Of a stretch of 64,000 bases of DNA, positions 33,439 to 41,431 are shown in pieces. The DNA lies in NCBI GenBank assembly GCA_037190145.1, contig JBBCJU010000002.1, forward strand, positions 310,001-374,000, read 5' to 3'. Each line of letters opens with the position of its first letter. The first letter of the stretch is position 1. A program made the translations under genes and the position numbers. Source of the DNA: 55-13 sp037190145. Lineage in GTDB: Bacteria; Armatimonadota; Fimbriimonadia; Fimbriimonadales; Fimbriimonadaceae. The notes below the pieces were generated by a model. It saw only the letters and a list, made by a program, of their open reading frames with translations. It searched no databases and was not told where the DNA came from.

Positions 33439-34723
33439 CACAAAGTTCCCAAGTTCCCCAGGCCAGGACCACTACATACAGTGAGCGCAAAGCCATGGGC
33501 CAGTAGTGATAGTGGTCAAACTGGTTCAGCCATGCCATGGGTAGATAAGACAGGAAGGAAAGGGCTAATCCCGTTAGCGCCAAAATCCAATGACGAGATG
33601 CCGCTACGAGGCCCGCTAGATTGGTAACAGTACTCCAGAGAGTTCCGTAGAGTTGCCCCGTTAGCAATAGGCTAAAGCCAAGGTCAATGGTTTTGAACTG
33701 GATGTACAAAGACTGCAAACAGGGAAGGACATAGGCTGTGATAGAGAAGAAGACCCCTGGACCGTTTCGGAATTGCTGCAATTGGTAACCAGAGTTGCCT
33801 TCTGGCAGAAAAGCTTTACGGGCAAGATAGTAAGCGATAAGCAGTGCCCAAAAGGCAAACTGCCAAGACCATCGAACTTTGTATCTCTGCAATCGCAATG
33901 ACACCGCCACACCCAGCAATGCTGCGGGCAGCATCACTGCCTGTTCGTAGCTTCCCAAGGCCAGCGCACTGGCGATCAAAGTAAGGCCGACCCATAGCCA
34001 TGGAGCATGGCTTTTCCTTGAGGCTAGGACAGTGCTGCGCGTTCCGGCCGGCTCATCCATTGAGGTTGGTCTAGGATCCTCTCTCTTAGCAGAGGTGCGT
34101 TCATACCGAGCGTATGAAGCCATAGCCAGCAAGCAGAAGATGGTCATTGTGGAAGCCGTTCTTCCAGGGATCCAAGCAATCATGCGCGAGTGTAGGCCCA
34201 CGATGCCACCCGCTTCTATGCATAGATATGCGAATGCCGCCACGGCAGGCAGCCAATACTTGACCTTGAAGCCATGTCGAAAAAGACCGACAAAAGCGAT
34301 GACCCAGATAAGGTGCCCTAGCCACGGAAGAATCCATTGAACAGCGTTCCAGTGCCAAAGACCAAACAAAACCGTGGTTCCTACCGTGAGTGGAATACTG
34401 TCTGTAAGCTCTCTCATTAGCCAAGCTAAGAGGAGGATGCAAAGACAGCATATGAGGGCATTTGTTAGCCCGTATCCCCAAGCTTGATTTCCATAGAGGG
34501 CGTTGTCTATCTCGAACGGAAGGGTGGAAATCGGGCGGTAAAAATGGTTCATCAACGGCCAATCGTGAGTGAACCAATAAAGTGGGTCCTGCTGTTCTCG
34601 GATGATCTTCAGGAGAAAAGCGGTATCCGTGTCCTGAAGCATTGCGGGGTTTGTTCCACGAAGCCAAAGAAGAGGAATGCAAGAAAGGATTGCTACGATC
34701 CACACAATCCCCCAACGTTTCAT
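33362..34723 (-). CDS. polytopic membrane protein, unknown function
   Basis: About 453 residues with roughly ten hydrophobic segments. N-terminus MKRWGIVWIVAILSCIPLLWL; a loop with FTHDWPLMNHFYRPISTLPF after the first helix resembles the first periplasmic loop of GT-C glycosyltransferases, with acidic residues nearby (DTDTAF). I do not assign a substrate. CATAAT ends seven bases before the ATG at 34723, so the preceding TTG is unlikely to be the start. The last 25 codons lie antisense to pheT. Confidence 0.7.
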   Translation of the reverse strand: MKRWGIVWIVAILSCIPLLWLRGTNPAMLQDTDTAFLLKIIREQQDPLYWFTHDWPLMNHFYRPISTLPFEIDNALYGNQAWGYGLTNALICCLCILLLAWLMRELTDSIPLTVGTTVLFGLWHWNAVQWILPWLGHLIWVIAFVGLFRHGFKVKYWLPAVAAFAYLCIEAGGIVGLHSRMIAWIPGRTASTMTIFCLLAMASYARYERTSAKREDPRPTSMDEPAGTRSTVLASRKSHAPWLWVGLTLIASALALGSYEQAVMLPAALLGVAVSLRLQRYKVRWSWQFAFWALLIAYYLARKAFLPEGNSGYQLQQFRNGPGVFFSITAYVLPCLQSLYIQFKTIDLGFSLLLTGQLYGTLWSTVTNLAGLVAASRHWILALTGLALSFLSYLPMAWLNQFDHYHYWPMALRSLYVVVLAWGTWELCVIAGSPQVRQAPQRPSPAPGSLPHR

Positions 34724-34832
34724 CAAGGCAATTATGGCTTGTGAGGTAGCAAATTTGGCGTTGAGGCAATCTCAGTCTGCAACCGCCTCGGAACGATGCC
34801 GGTCATTTGGGAGTAACCTTTAGGAAAGAACC

Positions 34833-35345
34833 ATGAAGAAACTTGCGCTTATTCCGCTCTTTGCATTGTTCTGTGGCGCGGTTGCCCAGACATACCCCGT
34901 CCAAGATTTCAACAACAAGCCTGTGCCCAAGTTCACATTGGTTACAACGGGTGGCAAGACCCTTACCCCCGCTTCTCTGAAAGGAAAGGTTTATCTCATT
35001 GACTTTTGGGCCACTTGGTGTAGTCCCTGCAAAGCGGCCATGCCTACCATGCAGAAACTTCACGATAAGTACAAGTCAAAAGGATTCCAAGTGATTGGGG
35101 CCAACATCCTTGAGAGCCGAGACAAGGCCAACCAAGCTGCAAAGTTTCTACAAACTAACAAGTACACCTACCCGTTCACGAAGAATACGGATGCGGCAGA
35201 AAAATTCGCGGAAACCCTTAAGGTTCAAGGCATTCCCACAATGCTTTTGGTGGATAAGCAAGGTGTGATCCGTCACGTAAAGGTCGGATTCAAACCGGCT
35301 GAAGTCGCCGAGATTGATAAGAAGATTGCATCGCTATTGAAGTGA
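34833..35345 (+). CDS. secreted TlpA/ResA-like thioredoxin-fold protein
   Basis: 170 residues: signal peptide (ends at AVAQ), then a thioredoxin fold with active site WATWCSPCKAAMP near residue 65, cis-proline segment VQGIPTMLLVDKQG and the typical ResA beginning VPKFTLVTTGGKTLTPASLKGK. Probably a periplasmic thiol-disulfide reductase for cytochrome c maturation or general redox repair. AGGA about ten bases before the ATG is a usable ribosome-binding site. Confidence 0.92.
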   Translation: MKKLALIPLFALFCGAVAQTYPVQDFNNKPVPKFTLVTTGGKTLTPASLKGKVYLIDFWATWCSPCKAAMPTMQKLHDKYKSKGFQVIGANILESRDKANQAAKFLQTNKYTYPFTKNTDAAEKFAETLKVQGIPTMLLVDKQGVIRHVKVGFKPAEVAEIDKKIASLLK

Positions 35346-35357
35346 AGATTCGATAGC

Positions 35358-35390
35358 TGTAGTGATTCTTGCTTAGCGGGAATCACTACA
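35358..35390. terminator. hairpin between convergent genes
   Basis: Stem of 11 bp (35358-35368 with 35380-35390, TGTAGTGATTC and complement) with an 11-base loop, 12 bp after the thioredoxin-like stop. No T-run follows, so termination strength is uncertain. Confidence 0.55.
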
Positions 35391-35413
35391 ACGATGCTGT
35401 GTTGCCGAGGTGA

Positions 35414-36100
35414 CTAGCAACAGCTTTCTAAGCAAACTGGATGCATATAGTCCATGGCTAACCAGCTATGGAACATCACAGCAGCCATTGCTCCCAGGCA
35501 TGGGCCAACAATGTAGATCCACAAATAGGGTAGGGCTGTTGGAGCAAACAAAGCTGGGCCTAAACTACGGGCTGGGTTTAGACTATTGCCAGTAAGGGGT
35601 CCCGCGAAAAGGCCGCTCATCAAAACCACTCCTCCAATGACAGGTCCAGATAAATGGGATGGTGCCCTTCGGTCTTTTGAAACGCTGCAAATCACGAACA
35701 TCAAGAGGAATGTGAGAAGTGCCTCAATGAGGATGGCGGTTACTGGTTGCACGCTTGGAACCGTGGCCCCATTCGCCGCTGTGGATATCTGAGAGATCAT
35801 CAGGGCAGCTGCTATCGCTCCAGCTCCTTGGGCAAGCCAATAGCCTATAGCGCAACGCAGCGGAAACTGCCGGGATACACAGAATGCAAGTGTGACTGCG
35901 GGATTAAAGTGAGCTTTCGAAACGTGTCCCAGGGCACAAATCATGACTGTAACAGCTAAACCAAAGGCCAAGTTTACAGCCACCGACTTCGTAGGACCTT
36001 CTGGGGTCGTAGCGAATGCGCCACAGCCTATGAGAACGATGGTGAAGGTGCCTATGAATTCTGCGGAATAGCATTTGCTTTCTGAGGGGCTAAACAGCAT
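35414..36100 (-). CDS. aqpS: MIP/aquaporin-family channel of an arsenic locus (AqpS-like)
   Basis: About 228 residues from the ATG at 36100; the frame is open upstream but that part crosses the operator region. Six membrane helices and two NPA loops, HFNPAVTLAF and GNSLNPARSLG, define the MIP fold. Placement divergent to arsR-arsC matches AqpS loci, where arsenite made by ArsC leaves through the channel down its gradient, replacing an ArsB/Acr3 pump. The C-terminus ends CLESCC, a cysteine cluster not needed for transport. TATAAT ends seven bases before the ATG. Confidence 0.85.
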   Translation of the reverse strand: MLFSPSESKCYSAEFIGTFTIVLIGCGAFATTPEGPTKSVAVNLAFGLAVTVMICALGHVSKAHFNPAVTLAFCVSRQFPLRCAIGYWLAQGAGAIAAALMISQISTAANGATVPSVQPVTAILIEALLTFLLMFVICSVSKDRRAPSHLSGPVIGGVVLMSGLFAGPLTGNSLNPARSLGPALFAPTALPYLWIYIVGPCLGAMAAVMFHSWLAMDYMHPVCLESCC

Positions 36101-36107
36101 GAAGTCG

Positions 36108-36162
36108 ATTATATTTCTAAATGTGTCGAAATGTATGATATTATTTCGTTTATGATCGAAAT
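36108..36162. promoter_or_regulatory. ArsR operator array between divergent ars genes
   Basis: Alternating half-sites ATTTC (36113), CGAAAT (36127), ATTTCG (36143) and CGAAAT (36157) give an inverted pair CGAAAT-N10-ATTTCG and a flanking ATTTC-N10-GAAAT. The array overlaps TATAAT of aqpS (minus, 36113-36108) and TATTAT of arsR (plus, 36139-36144). One ArsR family repressor could control both genes. Confidence 0.65.
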
Positions 36163-36469
36163 GTCTGATGCCGCTCAAATGTTTCGTGCACTTGGCGAAC
36201 CAACTCGTTTGCAATTGATCTGGTGCCTATCCTGTTGTCCCGAGTCAGTAAACAACCCTTCCGCCGGGGAGCTGTGTTGCCAGACGACTGGGGCAAGCAA
36301 GATAACTTCTACTGTCTCGCACCACCTAAAGGAGTTAAGAGAGGCTAGTCTGATTCAAACCGATAAACAAGGTAAACGCGTATGCTGTAGTCTAAATCGG
36401 GACACTATCTCGGAGCTTATTGTGTTTCTTCAAGCGATCCAAAAAGGAGAGGGCGATGAATGTAAGTGA
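36152..36469 (+). CDS. arsR: ArsR-family arsenic-responsive repressor
   Basis: About 105 residues from the ATG at 36152 (alternatives 36131 and 36161). Winged-helix ArsR/SmtB fold: FRALGEPTRLQLIWCLSCC, then SKITSTVSHHLKELREASLI and DKQGKRVCCSLN. Cysteines cluster at CLSCCPES and GELCCQ near the helix that binds As(III) in several ArsR types; the exact metal ligands are not the classic ELCVCDL. TATTAT ends seven bases before this ATG. arsC starts within its last codons. Confidence 0.9.
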   Translation: MIEMSDAAQMFRALGEPTRLQLIWCLSCCPESVNNPSAGELCCQTTGASKITSTVSHHLKELREASLIQTDKQGKRVCCSLNRDTISELIVFLQAIQKGEGDECK

Positions 36470-36887
36470 GCGTCCGAGTTCTGAACAATTTTGCTACTTG
36501 TTTGTCTGTGTTCACAATGCTGGTCGATCTCAGATCGCACAAGCATTTGTGAATTACTACGCGACTCATCATGACCTGCCCGTGATAGCTAACTCTGCCG
36601 GTACCAGTGCAGGAGGTGTCCTAAACCCATTGGCAGTGCTAGTAATGGCTGAACTAGGAATCTCGATGGAAAGTCAACATCCCAAAATGCTAACAAAGGA
36701 GATGGTTGACAAAGCGGATAAGGTTATCACGATGGGGTGCGGAGTGGAAACAGCTTGTCCTGCAGGGCTCTTCATCTGTGAGGATTGGGGACTTGATGAT
36801 CCAGCAAAACTAGCTATTGATGATGTTCGGAAAGTCCGAGACGAAATCAACCAAAGAGTAAAGGGACTTCTTGGTTTAAATTCATAG
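36456..36887 (+). CDS. arsC: arsenate reductase, low-molecular-weight phosphatase type
   Basis: 143 residues from the ATG at 36456, preceded by AAAGGAG. The P-loop FVCVHNAGRSQIAQAF has the CX5R signature, and two more cysteines (MGCGVETACP) fit the thioredoxin-coupled three-cysteine mechanism; DWGLDDPA follows. It reduces As(V) to As(III). The start overlaps arsR by 14 bp, so expression is coupled. Confidence 0.92.
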   Translation: MNVSERPSSEQFCYLFVCVHNAGRSQIAQAFVNYYATHHDLPVIANSAGTSAGGVLNPLAVLVMAELGISMESQHPKMLTKEMVDKADKVITMGCGVETACPAGLFICEDWGLDDPAKLAIDDVRKVRDEINQRVKGLLGLNS

Positions 36888-37298
36888 AGTGCGTGATGCT
36901 TGCAAGTTCATTCTGAAAGTTGAGTCTGTATTTCTTTCTTAGCCAAAGATTCAGTCCAAAAGGCTAGACTCACCGATCATATCCCAGCTCTCTTTGTCCG
37001 TAGTCAACAGGAGAGATTGTTTGCTTATGCAAAGGCGGTTTTCAGCGTTCAGTTCCTAAACTTTGAACGGTGACTAAGACTATCAATAACTTCATTTCTT
37101 GCGACGGGGGTAGGCGTGGTACAAAAAAAGACATAGATTCTAAGCCCCGGACTAAGTGAGATGAAGTGATCTCCTATTTTTGCGAAACTGGGCTTAATGT
37201 ATAAATTTATATTTTAATATAAAGTGCGTATTGATTGTTGTGTTAGCGTAACCCAATCTCTCGCTAGTGCGCAGGTTTGAGTCGAGAAATGATTAAAG
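36888..37298. other. 411-bp intergenic stretch
   Basis: No ORF of note. Contains GAGTGCGTGA-TG-CTTGC right at the arsC stop (similar to a hairpin arm at 47573), an A7 run near 37123 and a very A+T-rich block at about 37194-37225. A promoter could hide in the A+T-rich part but no convincing -35/-10 pair faces a gene. Confidence 0.4.
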
Positions 37299-38243
37299 CT
37301 AGTCAGATAGGCGTAGCTCAGATGCCTTGTAACGACGAGTGATCTCAAAACCGTGCTCACCGTAGAACTTATCTAAGGTTGTCCAGTCGATCAGGCACTG
37401 CTGGACGTTTCGACTCTTGAGTTCCAATAAAGCTGCAGAGAGAAGGGAATGGCCAAGACCGAGGCCACGCTTTTGAGCTGAAACGCCAATGGGGCCTAGC
37501 GATCCCCAGTTTTCGCCGAGTGCGTTTCTCCAGACGGCACCGCCAATCGGGAGTTGGCAGGTCTTATCTTGAATCAGAGCAAAGCCTACGATGTTAGAGC
37601 CCTCAAACGCACCGAAAACGCAACTTGGATTGCCTTCATGGCGAATTTTGTCCATTACATCGTGACGCCACCTTCCCGGGAACTCGTCTTCTAGAAAGAT
37701 CCTCAGGGCAACCACATCGTCATCACTGGCTAATGTGCGATATTCGAACCCAGAGGTAAGGGGACGGGGAGGAGAGTATGTTTCAAGGTTCCTTTCTACA
37801 TCGAAGTACTCTGCCTGATCTTCAAAGCCTTCTACCATCAGGAATCCGCAGATTCCGCCGCATTCCTGAGGGCAACCGGGCCAGAAGTGTCGAGAATCGG
37901 CGCCAAAAAGAATGCGGTTCACACCTCGGTTACGGAGAGTGCGTTTTGCATCTGCGACTAAGTCAACCGCGATTTTTGGATCGCGATAGGCGATGGCGGA
38001 AAGATGCGCTTGATCGATGGATGGACCCTTAAAGAGTCCGGCGGCTGATCGCTTAAAAGCAACAAAACCAAGAACTTGGCCTGCCGCATCGACTTCAATC
38101 TGAGAAACACCCCAATCAAAAACCGGGGACTTGGTGGTGTTTAGCTCTATCAGTTGGGCATCCACCCGGAACGGCTCCGAGTAGAACTCGTTCCAGATAT
38201 CGGCAAGGGCTTCAAAATTTGCGTGATGAAAGGTCTGGCGCAT
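37299..38243 (-). CDS. tandem GNAT-fold acetyltransferase
   Basis: 314 residues with two GNAT halves. The C-terminal one has the acetyl-CoA loop in VSAQKRGLGLGHSLLSAAL (Q/RxxGxG/A type) followed by CLIDWTTLDKFYGEHGF; the N-terminal one is degenerate (GVNRILFGADSRHFWPGCP). Substrate unknown; amino-sugar or small-amine acetylation is typical. It is the last gene of the long minus-strand cluster. Confidence 0.85.
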   Translation of the reverse strand: MRQTFHHANFEALADIWNEFYSEPFRVDAQLIELNTTKSPVFDWGVSQIEVDAAGQVLGFVAFKRSAAGLFKGPSIDQAHLSAIAYRDPKIAVDLVADAKRTLRNRGVNRILFGADSRHFWPGCPQECGGICGFLMVEGFEDQAEYFDVERNLETYSPPRPLTSGFEYRTLASDDDVVALRIFLEDEFPGRWRHDVMDKIRHEGNPSCVFGAFEGSNIVGFALIQDKTCQLPIGGAVWRNALGENWGSLGPIGVSAQKRGLGLGHSLLSAALLELKSRNVQQCLIDWTTLDKFYGEHGFEITRRYKASELRLSD

Positions 38244-38246
38244 ACT

Positions 38247-38723
38247 CTATGCGGCGGCAGCAAGCTGGCGGAGATGATCTCCGTAGAGATTCAACGCCTC
38301 CCGCGTGCGCATTATTCGCGAAATCATGTTACCGTCATCTGTCTCTAAAAACGTAGTGAGATCAGGGGCAGTGAAAAGAGCTTCGAAGGCATCTCCTCGA
38401 TCATCAATTTCAAAACGCAAGTAGGCCAGGATGTACTTGCCGACGCTTGGGTAGTTAGCCACCATCCATTCGCGAACGGAGCTGTACGATTTCTCTAGGA
38501 ACGGCGTTGGCCCATACTGAGCTGCGTCGCAGAGAGTTTCTACCAAAGTTTCGTACTCTTGGTAAAAATGGATCAACGCAAGCTGGCGATCTTGTACGGA
38601 AGGCCCGGCAACTCTGTCACGTTCCCGTTGTGCCGCTTCTTTCCGATCCAGAACTGCCATCTTGATCCGATTGACCACCGATGACGAACCGATGACTCTT
38701 CCTTGCGTTCTTTCCATGCTCAT
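38247..38723 (-). CDS. hypothetical helical protein
   Basis: 158 residues, not recognised. N-terminus basic (RVIGSSSVVNRIKMAVLDRK), remainder predicted helical with several aromatic residues. Four-base overlap with DUF1844 upstream and three bases before the GNAT gene indicate cotranscription. Confidence 0.6.
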   Translation of the reverse strand: MSMERTQGRVIGSSSVVNRIKMAVLDRKEAAQRERDRVAGPSVQDRQLALIHFYQEYETLVETLCDAAQYGPTPFLEKSYSSVREWMVANYPSVGKYILAYLRFEIDDRGDAFEALFTAPDLTTFLETDDGNMISRIMRTREALNLYGDHLRQLAAAA

Positions 38724-38998
38724 TCCTTAGATTTTTCGACGTAGTTCATACGAAGGTCTCGTACCAAACCATGAATACGTCGCTTGTCGGTTTCATCAAG
38801 CTGAGGCTCAATGAAGCTGGCGAGGTGTGTTGTCAGGTCAATAGCAACTTTGGCCTGATCCAAATCCTTCTCTATCCTTCCTGTTCCCAGGTCGGGCTGC
38901 AGCCCTAGCTTGGACCACGCGATGGTCGCCATGGTATCCACCATGGTCATGATCACTGCGTAGACATCTACTGGAGCTGGAGCAGAACTTTCTGACAT
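38720..38998 (-). CDS. DUF1844 protein
   Basis: 92 residues with the DUF1844 pattern: TMVDTMATIAWSKLGLQPD, DLDQAKVAIDLTTHLASF and ETDKRRIHGLVRDLRMNYVE. Function unknown; commonly encoded near RodA/cell-envelope or tRNA-modification genes. A palindrome TATCGCT-TT-AGCGATA lies at the start codon. Confidence 0.85.
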   Translation of the reverse strand: MSESSAPAPVDVYAVIMTMVDTMATIAWSKLGLQPDLGTGRIEKDLDQAKVAIDLTTHLASFIEPQLDETDKRRIHGLVRDLRMNYVEKSKE

Positions 38999-39013
38999 AT
39001 CGCTTTAGCGATA
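38998..39013. promoter_or_regulatory. 16-bp palindrome touching the DUF1844 start codon
   Basis: TATCGCT/AGCGATA arms with a TT centre at 38998-39013. On the mRNA it would form a hairpin that includes the first base of the start codon region; on DNA it could be an operator. Confidence 0.4.
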
Positions 39014-39051
39014 CAGACGTACGAGAGAAAAGAAATGATGCGAATTTTGAA

Positions 39052-40206
39052 TCAGCGTCCCATTTCGAACAGGACAGGCTTTTCTCGACTCTTTACATTG
39101 AGCAACAGCCCAACACTCGCCATACACAACCACATGGCGGTACCGCCATAACTCATAAAGGGGAGCCACAGACCCACCACAGGGAGAAGCTGAAGCACCA
39201 TGCCCAGATTGACAATGGTGTGGAATGCCAACATTCCCAACAACCCAACCGCAATCATTCGATAATAAGGCTCCGTGGCACTTAAAAATACAAGCCAGAT
39301 TCTGTAGAAAAAGAACCCGAATGCAAGCAACACAAGGGTTGAGCCGACTAAACCACCTTCTTCACCGATTATTGTGAAGACAAAGTCTGTCTGCTGTTCC
39401 GGAATCATGTTGAGCTTTTTCTGCTCTCCTTTAAGGAATCCAGTTCCTAGAAGGCCACCTGAGCCAAGAGCAATTGCGGCGCGATCCGTCTGAAAGTTCT
39501 TTCCCTTCTCATCCCGCACGACCATCGCTTTGACTCGTTCAAGGTGATAGTCTTTCACGAAGAGCTTTCCAATGGAGGGAATGGTGAACGCGATCGCAAG
39601 GAGCGTCGTCACGGAGATAGCGGCCCCAAGTACAAACTTCCAGGGAACCTGAGCTGCGAGGCATATGCAGAACCAAGTGGCAACAATTGCCAGGGCGGCT
39701 CCCATGTGCGGTTGTTTCAAAACCAGGACAACCGGAAGGGCGATATGGAGCAGAGACAATGCAAAGGTCGAAAAGCGATTAATTTGATCGTGGCGCTTGG
39801 CAAAGAACGTGGCGAGGGTGAGAACAATCAGAATCTTTGCAGCTTCGCTTGGTTGAAACTCCGTGAATCCCAGGTTGATCCATCGTTCCGCGCCATTCTT
39901 ACTGACCCCAATGGCCAAAACCATGGCAAGTAAGCCTAAATTGATGAGATACAGCACATTGGCGGCTCTCATCCAAAGCTTGGGTTTCACTAGCCAAAAG
40001 ATAGTGAAGGGAACAAGACCAAGGGCAACGTTAATGACTTGCTTATAAAAGTCCTTACTGGTTGTATCATAGGCCTTGCTGAACTGGCACATCAGTCCGA
40101 AGGTCAAGAGGATCAAGGCAGAAAGCAGCAAGAACCAATCAAAGTTGCGAGGCGCTCTTTTGCCACGTTCACTAGCCTGACCGAAACTTCGAGCGGCGGT
40201 TGCCAT
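39052..40206 (-). CDS. rodA: RodA-type SEDS peptidoglycan polymerase
   Basis: 384 residues with about ten membrane helices. Family segments include NGAERWINLGFTEFQPSEAAKI, LKQPHMGAALAI (the catalytic Asp region reads KQPHMG; the usual form is QPDLG, so Asp is replaced by His), GSGGLLGTGFLKGEQKK, EQQTDFVFTIIGEEGGL and LWLPFMSYGGTAMW. SEDS proteins polymerise lipid II with a class B PBP. FtsW is the alternative; the ERWI-LGF-FQPSE block favours RodA. No mre or PBP gene is in the window. Confidence 0.8.
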   Translation of the reverse strand: MATAARSFGQASERGKRAPRNFDWFLLLSALILLTFGLMCQFSKAYDTTSKDFYKQVINVALGLVPFTIFWLVKPKLWMRAANVLYLINLGLLAMVLAIGVSKNGAERWINLGFTEFQPSEAAKILIVLTLATFFAKRHDQINRFSTFALSLLHIALPVVLVLKQPHMGAALAIVATWFCICLAAQVPWKFVLGAAISVTTLLAIAFTIPSIGKLFVKDYHLERVKAMVVRDEKGKNFQTDRAAIALGSGGLLGTGFLKGEQKKLNMIPEQQTDFVFTIIGEEGGLVGSTLVLLAFGFFFYRIWLVFLSATEPYYRMIAVGLLGMLAFHTIVNLGMVLQLLPVVGLWLPFMSYGGTAMWLCMASVGLLLNVKSREKPVLFEMGR

Positions 40207-40208
40207 GG

Positions 40209-40808
40209 TTACTCAGCGGGTTCTCGACTGGAACCTGTTCCAAACTGACGTTTAATCAATCCCTTATCTTTGGCAAACCAAAAGCGAAGCTTGCGGGTTG
40301 CAGGAGTAGGACCTCCGCTATCGATAGACAAGTCCACAACCACTAAAACGGTATCGACGGTGCCTGAGCCTGGAAGTAGGACGGAATCACTAGTGCTGGT
40401 CACCACGGCTGTCGCATTGTGGGGCTCCTGTCCTGATGTCATGGTGCCTTTCCACTCCCATTTGTCGCCTATGCGCATGGGAAACTTCAGAAGAGGCAGG
40501 TTAGGCTCATAGTGCTCATCCGCAACATCAATGAGTTCGAAAGCGTTGTTGTTGACTGAGTAGTTTTCAGTCTCAAATGTCTGGCCATGGGCTTCCAGTT
40601 CCAGCGTCATATTGTCGCCACTGGTTTTCTGGTTGATGGCAACTTCCATATTGATCTCACCGATCTTGAGATTAGCTTTCGATGGAATCTTAGCTGAAGG
40701 GTTCAGTTCACCTATGGCACTGTATGCTTGTCCGGCACCCTGGCTGCCACCGGTGCATCCTCCGAGAATCAGAGCGGCAAGGAGCGTGAGGGGTACAGCG
40801 ATTCTCAT
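40209..40808 (-). CDS. lipoprotein of the FP-G-W family, member 4
   Basis: 199 residues with a lipoprotein signal (LTLLAALILGGC). The shared motif appears as LLKFPMRIGDKWEWKGTM around residue 105. The C-terminal strand reads KLRFWFAKDKGLIKRQFG, like the 'W/Y-x-G-x-G-h-h' strand of the other members. Function unknown; it sits just upstream of rodA, two bases apart. Confidence 0.7.
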   Translation of the reverse strand: MRIAVPLTLLAALILGGCTGGSQGAGQAYSAIGELNPSAKIPSKANLKIGEINMEVAINQKTSGDNMTLELEAHGQTFETENYSVNNNAFELIDVADEHYEPNLPLLKFPMRIGDKWEWKGTMTSGQEPHNATAVVTSTSDSVLLPGSGTVDTVLVVVDLSIDSGGPTPATRKLRFWFAKDKGLIKRQFGTGSSREPAE

Positions 40809-41425
40809 TGACCGTCCGCCTGCGGCAGTTCGAACTTTGATATAACGATCTTGCGCTGCGTGGACGTTTTGCCTATCTTTGCAGTTTCCTGCATCTCCAC
40901 CATGCCTATGCCTTTTGCATAGATCGTTGTGGTGTTAAAGGTGGTAGCAGTGGTGCCAGTCAAGCCGATTTTAGCTTCCGTCTTAACCTCAATGCACTCC
41001 CGCTTTGTACCCAAATATGTCTTCGTACCGATAAACTTGGAACGTCCTTTCAAGTTTATCCCTGCACTGGGGTCGTCATCATAGGGAGAAGGGGCGTTGT
41101 GGGTCCATTCAGCGCCTTTCTGAGAAAGGATGAAGACGGGTTGGGGTTTCTCAAAAAGCTTCTTTGCATCGTGTCCGAGGATGTAAACACCATTCTCAGA
41201 TGCTTCATAGAAAGTCGTTTGAGTTGTCTTCCCCCGTTCCTTGATGTGCACAAGGGTTACTTGCTTTCCATCAATATCAGTTGAAGCCCCAATCTCTTGG
41301 TTATAGCTTCCTACTACACTGCCAGAGCATTCATATGTCCAGCGCATCCCAGGCTGCAACGGAAAGTAGTCCGTAGCCGGATTCTGTGTGGTTAGGGCGG
41401 AAGCAGCGATTAGGGCTAAAACCAT
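40805..41425 (-). CDS. secreted FP-G-W family protein, member 3
   Basis: 206 residues with a short signal-like N-terminus (MVLALIAASALTTQ) and no lipobox cysteine. Motif YFPLQPGMRWTYECSG near residue 20 and a C-terminal IYAKGIGMVEMQETAKI, a recurring 'W/YxxGxGhhxh' strand. Overlaps the next gene by four bases. Function unknown. Confidence 0.7.
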   Translation of the reverse strand: MVLALIAASALTTQNPATDYFPLQPGMRWTYECSGSVVGSYNQEIGASTDIDGKQVTLVHIKERGKTTQTTFYEASENGVYILGHDAKKLFEKPQPVFILSQKGAEWTHNAPSPYDDDPSAGINLKGRSKFIGTKTYLGTKRECIEVKTEAKIGLTGTTATTFNTTTIYAKGIGMVEMQETAKIGKTSTQRKIVISKFELPQADGQ

Positions 41426-41431
41426 GTTTAC

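Noticed and set aside
36131..36151. Upstream ATG for arsR at 36131
   Set aside because: It lies within the ATTTCG/CGAAAT operator and before the TATTAT -10 element; 36152 fits both.
37194..37225. A+T-rich block as a replication origin
   Set aside because: No DnaA-box cluster or dnaA/gid-type origin context is seen; only base composition speaks for it.
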